From Ancrocorticia populi (GTDB lineage: Bacteria; Actinomycetota; Actinomycetes; Actinomycetales; Actinomycetaceae): a DNA stretch of 64,000 nt. The position numbers were made by a program, and so were the translations under genes. Location of the stretch: assembly GCF_003123745.1 (NCBI RefSeq), contig NZ_QETB01000006.1:112403-176402 (forward strand), read 5' to 3'. Positions 44,104-54,949 of this stretch are shown here, in pieces; the first letter of the stretch is position 1; each line of letters opens with the position of its first letter. The notes under the pieces are model-generated. The model ran no database searches and had not been told where the DNA came from. It was given only the letters and a program-made list of their open reading frames with translations.

Positions 44104-45420
44104 ATGAAGATTGCCCCTCTATCCGGTTTTCCGGAATGGTTGCCCGACGGACGCATCGTCGAGCAGAAGATCCTTGATACACTGCGAGCCACATTTGAGC
44201 TCCACGGCTTCTCTGGGATAGAAACCCGCGCCGCCGAACCTCTTGATCAGTTGTTGCGCAAGGGAGAGACCTCTAAGGAGGTTTACCTACTCAACCGTCT
44301 TCAGGGTGGGGACGCTCAGGATGCGGAACTGGGCCTGCATTTCGATCTCACTGTCCCCCTGGCACGCTATGTTTTGGAGAACAAGGGGCGGCTGGACTTC
44401 CCGTTTAAGCGGTATCAGATCCAAAAGGTGTGGCGAGGGGAGCGGCCTCAAGACGGGCGTTTCCGCGAGTTCGTTCAAGCCGATGTGGACGTAGTGGGTG
44501 CTGATACGCTTGCGTTCCATCACGAGATTGAGCTGCCCCTTGTGATGGTGGATGCGCTGTCCAAGCTACCCGTCCCGCGGGTAGTGGTACGGGCCTCCAA
44601 CCGCAAGGTTGCACAAGGGTTTTACGAAGCGATCGGTATTGAGGACGTGGCGGAAACGCTGCGAATCGTTGACAAGTTGGACAAGGTGGGGCCAGCGGCC
44701 ATCGCGGAGATGCTTGCGGATGGTGTTGGCGCGAACCAGCAACAGGCAGAACTTGCCCTTGCACTGGCCGATATCAGTGGCGCGGACGCGAGCGTTGCCG
44801 ATCAGATTCGAGGGCTCGGGTACTCTTCGGAACTACTAGAAGAGGGACTTGAGGAGCTTGTCGGATTGATCGAGGGCGCGAACGAACTCATCCCGGGTTC
44901 CGTTGTGGCCGATCTAAGGATCGCTCGAGGGTTGGATTACTACACCGGATCAGTCTATGAATCCACCATGATCGGGCACGAAGATCTGGGTTCCGTGTGC
45001 TCCGGCGGACGTTACGATTCACTGGTGAGCGACGGCAAGAAGGCTTATCCGGGAGTAGGTTTGTCTATCGGGGTATCCCGGATAATCTCCCGGCTCATCA
45101 ATCAGGGAATCGTTACCCCCAGCCGGAAGGTTCCCACCTGCGTGCTGGTGGCGGTGAATGACGAGGGAGAGCGGCGCCACGGCGAAAAAACGGCGATGGA
45201 GCTGCGCAAGCGTGGGATCTCCGCCGATGTGTCCCCGAACAGTGCGAAGTTTGGGAAGCAGATCCGATACGCCGATCGCCGCGGGATCCCGTATGTGTGG
45301 TTTGCCACCGAAGAGGGTGAACAGGTCAAAGACATTCGTTCGGGCGAACAGGTGAGCGCCGATCCCACTCTTTGGGAACCGCCCGCAGAAGATCTCTACC
45401 CGGAATTGATTGAGAACTGA
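44104..45420 (+). CDS. hisS: histidine--tRNA ligase
   Basis: Charges tRNA-His. The 438 residues show class II motifs (motif 2 region FRKGETS... QKVWRGERPQDGRFREF), the HisA motifs RGLDYYTGSVYE and GGRYDSLV, and a C-terminal anticodon-binding domain with RKRGISADV. The stop overlaps the start of the first GTPase gene (TGATG), so the three genes probably form one operon. Confidence 0.95.
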   Translation: MKIAPLSGFPEWLPDGRIVEQKILDTLRATFELHGFSGIETRAAEPLDQLLRKGETSKEVYLLNRLQGGDAQDAELGLHFDLTVPLARYVLENKGRLDFPFKRYQIQKVWRGERPQDGRFREFVQADVDVVGADTLAFHHEIELPLVMVDALSKLPVPRVVVRASNRKVAQGFYEAIGIEDVAETLRIVDKLDKVGPAAIAEMLADGVGANQQQAELALALADISGADASVADQIRGLGYSSELLEEGLEELVGLIEGANELIPGSVVADLRIARGLDYYTGSVYESTMIGHEDLGSVCSGGRYDSLVSDGKKAYPGVGLSIGVSRIISRLINQGIVTPSRKVPTCVLVAVNDEGERRHGEKTAMELRKRGISADVSPNSAKFGKQIRYADRRGIPYVWFATEEGEQVKDIRSGEQVSADPTLWEPPAEDLYPELIEN

Positions 45421-47147
45421 TGAAGCTGACGGTGCGCGAATCCGATCCAACTCCCGAGCTAGAGGCATTGCATGAGGCGTTGGGTCAGGTGCAGTTTCCA
45501 ATCGCCACTTCGCATCGAGAAGACGGGCGTGAGGCAAGTGCGGACATCGTGCACCAGCTGGAGGATTACATACTTCCGCGTTTTGAGACTCTTGAGGCGC
45601 CGCTGCTGGGTGTTATCGGGGGTTCAACCGGTTCGGGCAAATCCCTCTTGGTGAACTCGCTTATCCGTGAGCATGTGGCTGAATCCAGCGCTATTCGCCC
45701 CACTACCCGGCGTCCACTCCTCGTGCATTCGCCAAAAGAGGCCGCCTGGTTCAACGATTCGCGAATTCTGCCGAATCTCAAGCGAATGGGGGCAAGCGCG
45801 CAGCCGAGCGGTGACCCGGGCAATGGAAGCGAACTTCAGCTTGCTGCGGCGGCGGGCGTTCCCAGCGGCGTGGCCCTATTAGATTCGCCAGATATTGATT
45901 CTGTAGTGGAGGATAACCGGCGGCTTGCGGGCCAGCTCCTTCAAGCGGCCGACCTGTGGATTTTTGTGACTACCGCGGCCCGGTACGGCGATGCAATACC
46001 GTGGGCGCTGCTCGATGAGGCAGCCAAACGCGATGTGGTGCTGGCTATTGTGCTGAACCGGGTGCCGGCGGGGGTTGGCATGCAGATTAGGCCGGATCTG
46101 TCGCTGCGGCTCGTGAGCCACGGGCTTGGTTCGGCGCCAATCTTCATGATCTCCGAGGCCGTGGACGAATCGGGGTTTATCCCCGAACAGGACGTGGCGC
46201 CACTGCGTCAATGGCTGGCCGGCCTGACCGAAGACAAGGTGTCACGCACTTCGGTGGCGCGCCAGAGTTTGGACGGGGCGGTGCGGGCACTCCTCGAGCG
46301 CAAGCCGCAGATCGTGGGGGCCCTTGGCCAGCAGGTTGACGCTAAATCGGCCATGGTCCATGACGTGGAGCACTCATTCTCTGCGGCAACTTCCGGGATG
46401 GATACCCTCCTAAACGACGGATCAGTGCTTCGAGGTGAGGTCCTACACCGATGGCAAGAGGTAGTAGGCACCGGTGAGTGGATGCGGAAGCTGGAAACGG
46501 GAGTTGCCTCAGTTCGCGATCGGATCTCCGGATGGTTCTCTGGGCGTCCACCCAAAGGGGACCATGTGGAAGACGCTGTCACGGATTCGCTTGTTGTGTT
46601 GCTTGTCTCTCAAGCCGAGCAGGCAATTTCGAGGCTGGAGGCCCAGTGGCTTGATCGGCCAGAATCCGTGAGCGTTTTGACGGCGGCTCAGATGAGCGTG
46701 CGATCCAGTGAAGAGCGCAACGAGGCTGCTCGTGAGCTGGTGGACCAGTGGCATGCGAGCCTCACCGATGCGATCACTAGCACTGGCAAGGAGAAGAAGG
46801 CCACCGCCCGCGTGCTTTCCGTTGGTGTCAACGTAGTGGGCGCAGCCCTTATGATCGTAATCTTCGCGTCAACTGCCGGGCTTACGGGTGGGGAAGTTGC
46901 GGTGGCCGGAGGAACCGCAGTTGTGGCGCAGAAGCTGTTGGAAGCCGTGTTCGGAGAAGATGCTGTGCGGCGGATGGCGGATAAGGCACGGACGGATTTG
47001 GAGCGGGCCGTGAGCGCGTTCTTCGCTCAAGAGTCTCAGCCATTCCGGGAGTGCCTTGACGTGTTGGAGGTTGATGAGGAAGCTCCGGCCACGGTTGAGG
47101 CTGCGTTCAAGAACCTAGAGAAGGCTTACGGGAGGACACTGCGGTGA
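45420..47147 (+). CDS. membrane-associated dynamin-like GTPase, first of a pair
   Basis: A 575-residue P-loop NTPase. Walker A is GGSTGSGKS (67-75), the switch II region LLDSPDID (153-160), and a degenerate G4 LNRVP (212-216). A helical middle region follows, then one or two membrane segments (about 462-505, with VVGAALMIVIFASTAGL) and a C-terminal helix. The build resembles bacterial dynamin-like proteins, which often come in adjacent pairs; the next gene is the second member (ATG/GTGA overlap). Function unknown; membrane remodelling or repair is an inference. Confidence 0.65.
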   Translation: MKLTVRESDPTPELEALHEALGQVQFPIATSHREDGREASADIVHQLEDYILPRFETLEAPLLGVIGGSTGSGKSLLVNSLIREHVAESSAIRPTTRRPLLVHSPKEAAWFNDSRILPNLKRMGASAQPSGDPGNGSELQLAAAAGVPSGVALLDSPDIDSVVEDNRRLAGQLLQAADLWIFVTTAARYGDAIPWALLDEAAKRDVVLAIVLNRVPAGVGMQIRPDLSLRLVSHGLGSAPIFMISEAVDESGFIPEQDVAPLRQWLAGLTEDKVSRTSVARQSLDGAVRALLERKPQIVGALGQQVDAKSAMVHDVEHSFSAATSGMDTLLNDGSVLRGEVLHRWQEVVGTGEWMRKLETGVASVRDRISGWFSGRPPKGDHVEDAVTDSLVVLLVSQAEQAISRLEAQWLDRPESVSVLTAAQMSVRSSEERNEAARELVDQWHASLTDAITSTGKEKKATARVLSVGVNVVGAALMIVIFASTAGLTGGEVAVAGGTAVVAQKLLEAVFGEDAVRRMADKARTDLERAVSAFFAQESQPFRECLDVLEVDEEAPATVEAAFKNLEKAYGRTLR

Positions 47148-48700
47148 GTACGCTGACGTTGCCCGAAGGGATTGTGTGTCTAGAGAACGCGCTTGGTGCG
47201 GCAAACGGGCACATTAACGATCATGTGGTGAATCAAGGTGAGGATCTCCTAGTGAAGGTCCGCGGCCGGAGGGCCGAAGGGACTGAGCACACCGTTGTGG
47301 CGTTTGCGGGCGCAACGGGTTCGGGAAAGTCTTCGATGCTGAACGCGGTTCTCGGTGAGAGTGTGGCGCCGGTTGCGGCCCGCCGCCCCACAACTTCCCA
47401 ACCGCTTGCGGTCACAGGGGCTCCTGTTTCTGCACTTACGCGGTGGCTTGGAATCGAGGAAGTTGCAACAAGCGCGAGCCTGCCAGCTACTCCCGATTCC
47501 CAATTGGTTCTTGTGGATCTGCCAGATATCGATTCCACTGAATATGCTCACCGTGCCGTGGCTCAGAAGATACTTGCTCGCGCCGATCTCATCGTATGGG
47601 TTGCAGACCCGCAGAAGTATGCCGATTCGGTGTGGCACGATGATTACCTCGCGGCATTCTCACACCACAGCGCCGTCAGCCTCGTCGCTTTCAATCAGGT
47701 TGATCGGCTGGAAGCTCACGAGTTGCCGGCCGTTCTATCGCATCTTCGCGAGCTCTTTGCGCTAGAAGGCTTCGAAGCCAACATTATTCCCACATCGGCC
47801 ACAACCGGGGCAGGAATCCGCGAGCTTCAGGAGGCTATCGGGAAGGCTCACGATTCAAAGCAGGTGGCCATGCGCCGTCTTGCGGCAGATCTGCAGTCTC
47901 AAGGTGAAGCGTTGATCACGGCGGTGGAATCTGAGGATGGCGTTGTCCGTGTACCGGATCAGCCAGCCCCTTTTTCCCAAGTCTCTGACGTGCTTCTGGA
48001 AGCGTCAGGCTCGAATCGGCTCGCTGATGCAGCAGCCACTTCGTATCGTCAACGCGGTAAACGCCGCGTTGGCTGGCTGGGTACCTCTTGGCTCACCCGC
48101 GGGGCGGACCCCCTTAAAGACAACGATTCTGTTTCCGAACGGCTTGTTCCCGAGGAACGGCAACTGGCGATCGCCCGAGCCAGTGTGCACCGCTATGCGT
48201 CTCGCAGTGCCGAGAATTTGCCGAGGCGGTGGCGTTACGACGTGGTAGGTGCTAGCGAGGAGCGGACGGATTCGATCGCCTGTGAGACCTCGTCGCTTGC
48301 TTCCAAGGCGGACCTTGGGCGGAAGGACCCTCTGTGGTGGGGGTTTGCAGCTGCCTTCCAGTGGCTTGCAGGACTCGTTGCCGTTGCCGGACTTGCTTGG
48401 CTGGTAGTGCTGTGGCTTACAGCCGCGTTTCACATCCAGTTTCCTGAACCGCCAGCGTTCGGGCCTATCGCGGTTCCGACAATGCTCCTTATTGGAGGGC
48501 TACTTGCCGGGATACTTGGTGCGATTGTAGGCAGATGGGTGTTGGCGAGGGGCGCTTCGCGAACCCGGTCCCGGGTTCATGGCGCCATAGGTCAACAGGT
48601 GACGGAAGCCGCCGAATCGGCTGTGGCCGTGCCGTTGCGTGAGGAGCTAGCTCAATACGGGCGGTTCGTGGAGGACGTTCAGAACCTCCGGAGGCTATAG
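47144..48700 (+). CDS. membrane-associated GTPase (YfjP-like), second of a pair
   Basis: A 518-residue GTPase with canonical G1 AGATGSGKS (55-63), G2 RRPTTSQ, G3 LVDLPDID (123-130) and G4 NQVD (184-187), unlike its partner, whose G4 is degenerate. Two strong membrane helices lie near 398-428 and 438-470, followed by a cytoplasmic helix. It overlaps the first GTPase by 4 nt. The pair differ in sequence but share the layout G domain, helical region, membrane segments, so they may form a heteromer. Confidence 0.7.
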   Translation: MSTLTLPEGIVCLENALGAANGHINDHVVNQGEDLLVKVRGRRAEGTEHTVVAFAGATGSGKSSMLNAVLGESVAPVAARRPTTSQPLAVTGAPVSALTRWLGIEEVATSASLPATPDSQLVLVDLPDIDSTEYAHRAVAQKILARADLIVWVADPQKYADSVWHDDYLAAFSHHSAVSLVAFNQVDRLEAHELPAVLSHLRELFALEGFEANIIPTSATTGAGIRELQEAIGKAHDSKQVAMRRLAADLQSQGEALITAVESEDGVVRVPDQPAPFSQVSDVLLEASGSNRLADAAATSYRQRGKRRVGWLGTSWLTRGADPLKDNDSVSERLVPEERQLAIARASVHRYASRSAENLPRRWRYDVVGASEERTDSIACETSSLASKADLGRKDPLWWGFAAAFQWLAGLVAVAGLAWLVVLWLTAAFHIQFPEPPAFGPIAVPTMLLIGGLLAGILGAIVGRWVLARGASRTRSRVHGAIGQQVTEAAESAVAVPLREELAQYGRFVEDVQNLRRL

Positions 48701-48791
48701 ATCTCACTCCCCGAGATTTGACGCACTCCCGGGGTGGTAGGCGGGTTGTGGCTTAGCCCACCGTGGACAGCCATGAGAGGTCATGCATGAT

Positions 48792-48809
48792 TGCGTATAG
48801 TTATACACA
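48792..48809 (+). promoter_or_regulatory. candidate ARG box and -10 element of argC
   Basis: TGCGTATA (48792-48799) and TATACACA (48802-48809) form an inverted repeat with one mismatch, close to the ArgR operator. It overlaps TATAGT (48796-48801), a -10 box 7 nt before the argC ATG at 48809. ArgR bound here would block the promoter. argR is in the same operon. Confidence 0.6.
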
Positions 48810-49855
48810 TGACGTTACGAGTAGCGGTTGCCGGAGCAACGGGTTATGCAGGTGGAGAGGCTCTGCGGCTGATCGCCGGGCACCCGGGTCTTGCCGTGAG
48901 CGCCCTATGCGCTGGCACAACACGCGGACCCATTGAGGATTACCAGCCACATCTGCGCTCGCTCGCCGGACTTCACGTCCAAGAGACGAACCCCGAGACT
49001 CTGGCGGATGCTGATATCGCGATCCTCGGCCTGCCACACGGTGCGTCGGCCGCGGTAAGCGCTCAGATCGCGGAACTCAACCCTGACTGTCTGATCGTGG
49101 ACTTAGGCGCCGATCACCGTCTCATATCAGCCGAGGATTGGGAGGCCTATTACGGTACTCAGGCGGCCGAGCCGTGGACATATGGGATGCCCGAGCTTAT
49201 TCGTCATACCGGCCCGACCCAGCGCGAGCTTCTGGCGGCAGCCACACACATCGCGGCTCCTGGGTGTAACGCCTCGGCCGTTACGTTTGCTTCTCAGCCG
49301 GCCATCGCGGCCGGGCTGGCTGACGGAACCGGCATCGTGGCCGCACTTGCCGTGGGTTACTCCGGTGCCGGAAAGGCACTGAAGCCTCATCTGCTGGCAA
49401 GCGAAGCACTTGGCAGCGCCGTGGCCTACGGGGTGGGCGGAACACACCGTCACATTCCCGAGATCGCGCAGAACTTGCAAGCTGCGGGAGCAACCACTCG
49501 TTCTCTCTCCTTCACCCCAGTACTAGTGCCGATGTCGCGGGGCATTCATGCAACAGTTTCCCTTCCTGTATCCGCCGGTACCACGCAAGAGCAGGTGTGG
49601 GAGGCATACTTGGCCGCCTACGCGAACGAACCTTTTATTTCGGTTACCTCTGCGCAGCCTGCCACGGCAAGCGTTGTGGGTGCCAACGGTGTGCTCGTGA
49701 GCCCCGTGCTGGATCGCGACGGTGAACGTATCACGGTCACGTGCGTGATCGACAATTTGGGCAAGGGCACGGCGGGTGCGGCAATCCAATCGATCAATTT
49801 GGCTCTGGGGATTCCTGAGACAACAGGCTTAACTATGAATGGAGTGGCGCCGTGA
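48809..49855 (+). CDS. argC: N-acetyl-gamma-glutamyl-phosphate reductase
   Basis: Third step of arginine synthesis: NADPH reduction of N-acetylglutamyl phosphate. The 348 residues begin LRVAVAGATGYAGGE (NADP loop) and carry the catalytic Cys in APGCNAS. The start is set at ATG 48809, giving the normal N-terminus; a TTG-type start six codons upstream would place the ARG box inside the gene. No Shine-Dalgarno is present, so the transcript is probably leaderless. First of argCJBDR. Confidence 0.95.
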   Translation: MTLRVAVAGATGYAGGEALRLIAGHPGLAVSALCAGTTRGPIEDYQPHLRSLAGLHVQETNPETLADADIAILGLPHGASAAVSAQIAELNPDCLIVDLGADHRLISAEDWEAYYGTQAAEPWTYGMPELIRHTGPTQRELLAAATHIAAPGCNASAVTFASQPAIAAGLADGTGIVAALAVGYSGAGKALKPHLLASEALGSAVAYGVGGTHRHIPEIAQNLQAAGATTRSLSFTPVLVPMSRGIHATVSLPVSAGTTQEQVWEAYLAAYANEPFISVTSAQPATASVVGANGVLVSPVLDRDGERITVTCVIDNLGKGTAGAAIQSINLALGIPETTGLTMNGVAP

Positions 49856-51009
49856 GCGTGACATCGCCTCTTGGGTTCACCGCAGCGGGGGTCGAGTGCG
49901 GATTGAAAGATAGCGGCGGGCGCGACTTCGCCGTCGTCGTTAATAATGGCCCTCACTATGTAGCTGCGGCCGCGACCACCGCGAACCGTGTGTATGCGGC
50001 TCCGGTCCAATGGACCCGCGAGGTGGTGGCGAATAGGACGCTGAAGGCGGTGGCGCTCAACTCCGGTGGCGCGAACGCATGTACGGGTGATGCCGGGTAC
50101 GCCGATACTGTAGCGACCGCCCACCTAGTGGCTGCCGAACTTGGCGTTATCCCCGCCGATGTCGCGATCTGTTCCACAGGGCTGATCGGTGAACTCCTCG
50201 ATATGGACGCGATTCGAGCTGGAGTCAGTTCTGCCTGTTCCAAGCTTTCTGACGATGGCGGAGAAGAAGCAGCCCTCGCGATCATGACCACTGATACCCG
50301 ACCCAAGCAAGCTGTCTACTCCGGTGACTACTCGGTTGGCGGAATGGCGAAGGGCGCGGGGATGCTGGCGCCACAACTTGCCACCATGCTCGTGGTGATC
50401 ACCACGGATGCGGTGCTTAATGAGGATGAGGCCGATGCGGCCCTCAAGGTGGCTATGGGCCAAACCCTTGACCGCATCGATTCGGACGGGTGCATGTCCA
50501 CCAACGACACGGTGATTCTGTTGGCATCGGGCGCCTCCGGCGTTCATCCCTCACCCGAAGATTTTACGGAGCATCTCATCGAAGTGGCCCAATCCCTTGG
50601 CGAGCAGCTCATCGGGGATGCCGAGGGTGCTAGCCATGACATTGCGGTAAACGTCCACGGTGCTTCGTCCCAGAACGCCGGGCTTGCCGTGGCGCGCGCA
50701 GTGAGCAGGTCCAACCTGCTGAAGTGCGCGGTGTTCGGCGACGATCCAAACTGGGGCCGTGTCCTCTCATCGCTGGGCACAGTTCCTGAATCGGTAGCCC
50801 CTTTTGACGCAGGGTCGGTTGACGTAGCTATCAACGGCGTCACAGTGTGCCGCAACGGTGGCGTGGGCGATCCACGCGAGCTCGTGGATATGAGCCCGCG
50901 GCAGGTCAACATCGATATTGATTTGAAGGCCGGAGCAGAGAGCGTCCGGGTCCTTACCAACGATCTAACGTACGGCTACGTTGAAGAGAATTCGGCATAT
51001 TCATCATGA
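49852..51009 (+). CDS. argJ: bifunctional glutamate N-acetyltransferase/amino-acid acetyltransferase
   Basis: Moves the acetyl group from N-acetylornithine to glutamate, recycling it, and in some organisms also uses acetyl-CoA. The 385-residue precursor cleaves itself before the catalytic Thr 178 in [15 protein letters not shown]. Presence of ArgJ explains why no argE is needed. GTG start overlapping argC by 4 nt. Confidence 0.95.
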   Translation: MSVTSPLGFTAAGVECGLKDSGGRDFAVVVNNGPHYVAAAATTANRVYAAPVQWTREVVANRTLKAVALNSGGANACTGDAGYADTVATAHLVAAELGVIPADVAICSTGLIGELLDMDAIRAGVSSACSKLSDDGGEEAALAIMTTDTRPKQAVYSGDYSVGGMAKGAGMLAPQLATMLVVITTDAVLNEDEADAALKVAMGQTLDRIDSDGCMSTNDTVILLASGASGVHPSPEDFTEHLIEVAQSLGEQLIGDAEGASHDIAVNVHGASSQNAGLAVARAVSRSNLLKCAVFGDDPNWGRVLSSLGTVPESVAPFDAGSVDVAINGVTVCRNGGVGDPRELVDMSPRQVNIDIDLKAGAESVRVLTNDLTYGYVEENSAYSS

Positions 51010-51914
51010 GTGAGATTCTGACTAGGCTGGCAACGGCCCAGCATAAGGCTGAGGTTCTGGTAGAGGCCCTGCCATGGATACGTGAGTTTTCCGGCCAGAC
51101 GTTCGTCATTAAGTACGGCGGCAACGCCATGGTGTCGGAGAATCTCAAAGCCGCCTTCGCGCAAGACATCGTGTTCCTTCATCACATGGGTATCAAGGTG
51201 GTGGTGGTGCACGGCGGCGGGCCGCAGATCAACGCCATGCTTCAACGGGTGGGAATTGAGTCCGAGTTCCGTGGCGGATTGCGCGTGACAACCCACGACG
51301 CGATGGACGTGGTGCGGATGGTCCTGACAGGAAAGGTCCAGCGCGAACTCGTGTCTCTCATCAACGAGGATGCCCCATATGCCGTGGGGCTTTCGGGTGA
51401 AGACGCGGGCATGCTTCGAGCGAAGCGTCGTAAGGCCATCGTAGACGGCGCCCCGGTGGATATCGGCCACGTGGGTGACGTGGTGGAAGTGGATCCAGTG
51501 GCCATCACTGATCTTCTGGATTCCAGACGGATTCCCGTGGTATCCACGGTGGCCATTGATGTGGCCTCTCCGCGCGAAGTCCTGAACGTCAATGCCGATA
51601 CCGCAGCGAGCGCCATTGCTGCGGCGCTTGGGGCTCGCAAGCTCATCATGCTCACGGATGTTGAGGGGCTCTATCTGAACTGGCCAGACAAGTCCTCACT
51701 TGTGGATGAGATTTCCGCGGCCGATCTCCGCGCGCTTCTACCGACTCTTGATTCAGGGATGGCTCCCAAAATGGAAGCAGCGTTGAGGGCGGTGGACAGA
51801 GGCGTTGGTCAAGCGCACGTGATCGACGGGCGTATGGCCCACTCGATGCTGCTAGAAGTATTCACGGATTCGGGGATCGGCACACAGGTTACATGGGAAG
51901 GGAGTAAGGCATGA
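51006..51914 (+). CDS. argB: acetylglutamate kinase
   Basis: Phosphorylates N-acetylglutamate, the usual feedback-controlled step. The 302 residues include [19 protein letters not shown] and [15 protein letters not shown]. The N-terminal helix (about 1-25) is of the length found in arginine-sensitive enzymes, so allosteric inhibition is likely. Overlaps argJ and argD by 4 nt. Confidence 0.95.
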   Translation: MSEILTRLATAQHKAEVLVEALPWIREFSGQTFVIKYGGNAMVSENLKAAFAQDIVFLHHMGIKVVVVHGGGPQINAMLQRVGIESEFRGGLRVTTHDAMDVVRMVLTGKVQRELVSLINEDAPYAVGLSGEDAGMLRAKRRKAIVDGAPVDIGHVGDVVEVDPVAITDLLDSRRIPVVSTVAIDVASPREVLNVNADTAASAIAAALGARKLIMLTDVEGLYLNWPDKSSLVDEISAADLRALLPTLDSGMAPKMEAALRAVDRGVGQAHVIDGRMAHSMLLEVFTDSGIGTQVTWEGSKA

Positions 51915-53080
51915 GCACGAATGAGACGATGATCAACCGCTACTCACGGGCTTTTATGAATACCTTCGGTCCGCCCCAACTCGCGCTGGTTCGCGGTGAG
52001 GGCACGTACGTGTGGGATCTGGACGGGCGGCGCTACCTCGACCTGCTCGGCGGAATTGCCGTAAACGCACTTGGCCACGCTCATCCTGCCCTCGTGGCGG
52101 CCGCTACCAATCAGGTGGGCACCCTCGGCCACATCTCCAACTTCTTCACCAGCCCCGCCCAGGTAGAGCTGGGGGAGAAGATTCAAGATGTATTTACTCA
52201 GTCTGGATACGCTGAACCAGCCAAGGTATTCCTCACGAACTCCGGGACCGAAGCCATCGAGGCAGCGCTGAAACTCACGCGCCTACACAAGCCCGAGGGC
52301 CGCGTCTTGGCCCTCTCACACTCCTTCCACGGACGTACTTTTGGCGCGCTGACTCTCACGGATAAGCCAGCCATTAAGGATCAGTTCGCGCCTCTGGCCG
52401 GCTCAGTGGAGTTCGTGGAGCCGAGCCCCGAGGCCCTAGACGCAGCATTCGCGCCCGGCAACGTGGCGGCCATCTTTATGGAGCCGATCCAAGGGGAAGT
52501 TGGCGTGATGCCACTTCCGGCCGGCCTGCTTGCCCACGCCCGCCGGCTATGTGATGACGCTGGTGCCCTCCTTGTGATCGATGAGATCCAGACGGGCGTG
52601 GGGCGTACCGGTCAGTGGCTTGCCTCGGCGGGCGTTCAGGCGGACGTAGTGACGTTAGCTAAGGGTTTGGGCGGCGGCTTCCCGATTGGGGCCTGCGTAG
52701 GTGTGGGCGCTACCGGTGAGCTTTTCACACCGGGCAGCCACGGCTCCACGTTCGCGGGGAATCCTGTGGCGAGCGCTGTTGCCCTGGCAACCCTCACGGA
52801 AGTTGAGGGCTTGCTCGGCCATGTTGGGACCATCGGAGACTGGCTTATTTCCGAGCTATCGGCCGCAGGGTATTCGGTGCGTGGCGAAGGCCTTCTGATC
52901 GGGATCGCCGTGAGCGACGGCCCTGCCATACGCGATCGCCTCCTTGAGCAGGGAATTATCGTGAACGCGCCCAACCCCACCACGATTCGGCTGGCGCCCC
53001 CGCTTATCATCACAAAGGCTGATCTGGCCCCATTCGTCACCATCATGGCCGAATACGCCAGAGAGTTTCAGGAGTCCTAA
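51911..53080 (+). CDS. argD: acetylornithine aminotransferase
   Basis: PLP enzyme converting N-acetylglutamate semialdehyde to N-acetylornithine. The 389 residues show the family motifs [41 protein letters not shown] and the PLP lysine in [14 protein letters not shown]. It overlaps argB by 4 nt and argR by 1 nt. Confidence 0.95.
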   Translation: MSTNETMINRYSRAFMNTFGPPQLALVRGEGTYVWDLDGRRYLDLLGGIAVNALGHAHPALVAAATNQVGTLGHISNFFTSPAQVELGEKIQDVFTQSGYAEPAKVFLTNSGTEAIEAALKLTRLHKPEGRVLALSHSFHGRTFGALTLTDKPAIKDQFAPLAGSVEFVEPSPEALDAAFAPGNVAAIFMEPIQGEVGVMPLPAGLLAHARRLCDDAGALLVIDEIQTGVGRTGQWLASAGVQADVVTLAKGLGGGFPIGACVGVGATGELFTPGSHGSTFAGNPVASAVALATLTEVEGLLGHVGTIGDWLISELSAAGYSVRGEGLLIGIAVSDGPAIRDRLLEQGIIVNAPNPTTIRLAPPLIITKADLAPFVTIMAEYAREFQES

Positions 53081-53565
53081 TGGCAGAAGCATTTATTCCA
53101 GGAACCCGTTCGGCGCGCCAAGCGCTCATCGCCCAGATCCTAGTCAAAGAGAAGATTGGCTCGCAGGCTGGCCTTCAAAAGCGCCTTCGCGAGGAAGGTA
53201 TCTCGGTTACGCAGGCCACCCTCTCACGCGACCTCGATGAGATGAGCGCAGTGAAGGTGAAGGATGCCGGGGGCAGACAGCATTATCGCGTGCCAGAACC
53301 CGAAGAGGTACAGGCAGCCACACAGGGTGCGCGCGTCCAGCTTGCCCGCTGGGCCGCGGAGGTTCTCATCAGCGTCCAGCAAGCCCGTAATCAACTGATT
53401 CTGCGAACACCGCCGGGCGCTGCACAGCTTCTAGCGTCCGGCCTTGACCGAGCACTGCTCGACGATGTTCTCGGATGCATCGCGGGTGACGATACGGTCC
53501 TCGTAATCACAGCTAGCGATGAAGCCGCTACAAAACTTCGAGAAGACCTTCTCGATCTCAGATAG
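53080..53565 (+). CDS. argR: arginine repressor
   Basis: A 161-residue hexameric regulator. The N-terminal winged helix (about 10-75) has GISVTQATLSRDLDEM, and the C-terminal arginine-binding domain has the GDDTVLVI motif. It probably binds the ARG box before argC and represses its own operon. argF is not between argD and argR as it is in mycobacteria; it lies 5 kb away on the other strand. Confidence 0.95.
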   Translation: MAEAFIPGTRSARQALIAQILVKEKIGSQAGLQKRLREEGISVTQATLSRDLDEMSAVKVKDAGGRQHYRVPEPEEVQAATQGARVQLARWAAEVLISVQQARNQLILRTPPGAAQLLASGLDRALLDDVLGCIAGDDTVLVITASDEAATKLREDLLDLR

Positions 53566-53580
53566 TCGAATAAGTAAGAA

Positions 53581-53611
53581 TCTCACAACGCATGAACGCG
53601 TGAGCGTGAGA
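53581..53611 (+). promoter_or_regulatory. hairpin between argR and argG
   Basis: TCTCAC (53581-53586) pairs with GTGAGA (53606-53611), with an inner ACGC/GCGT stem. It lies 16 nt after the argR stop and 26 nt before argG. There is no T-run, so it may modulate read-through or mRNA stability rather than terminate. No clear ARG box is seen in this gap. Confidence 0.4.
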
Positions 53612-53637
53612 GCGGAATAGCAGAGTAGGAAGTAACA

Positions 53638-54879
<1,242 letters not shown>

Positions 54880-54901
54880 GTCTCTAATCGGCCTTTTCTA
54901 T

Positions 54902-54947
54902 AACAACAACGGGACCTTTCGTACGTACGGAAGGTCCCGTTGTTGTT
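54902..54947. terminator. 46-bp near-perfect palindrome between argG and MFS gene
   Basis: Arms 54902-54918 and 54931-54947 are perfect 17-bp reverse complements; the 12-nt centre (CGTACGTACG core) is itself palindromic with one G-T mismatch. The genes on both sides end towards it, so a bidirectional terminator is the simplest reading. Its tails are TTGTTGTT on either strand. Confidence 0.8.
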
Positions 54948-54949
54948 CC

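Noticed and set aside
48706..48737. Terminator after the GTPase pair
   Set aside because: Only five consecutive pairs (CCCCG/CGGGG) with mismatches around; too weak to call.
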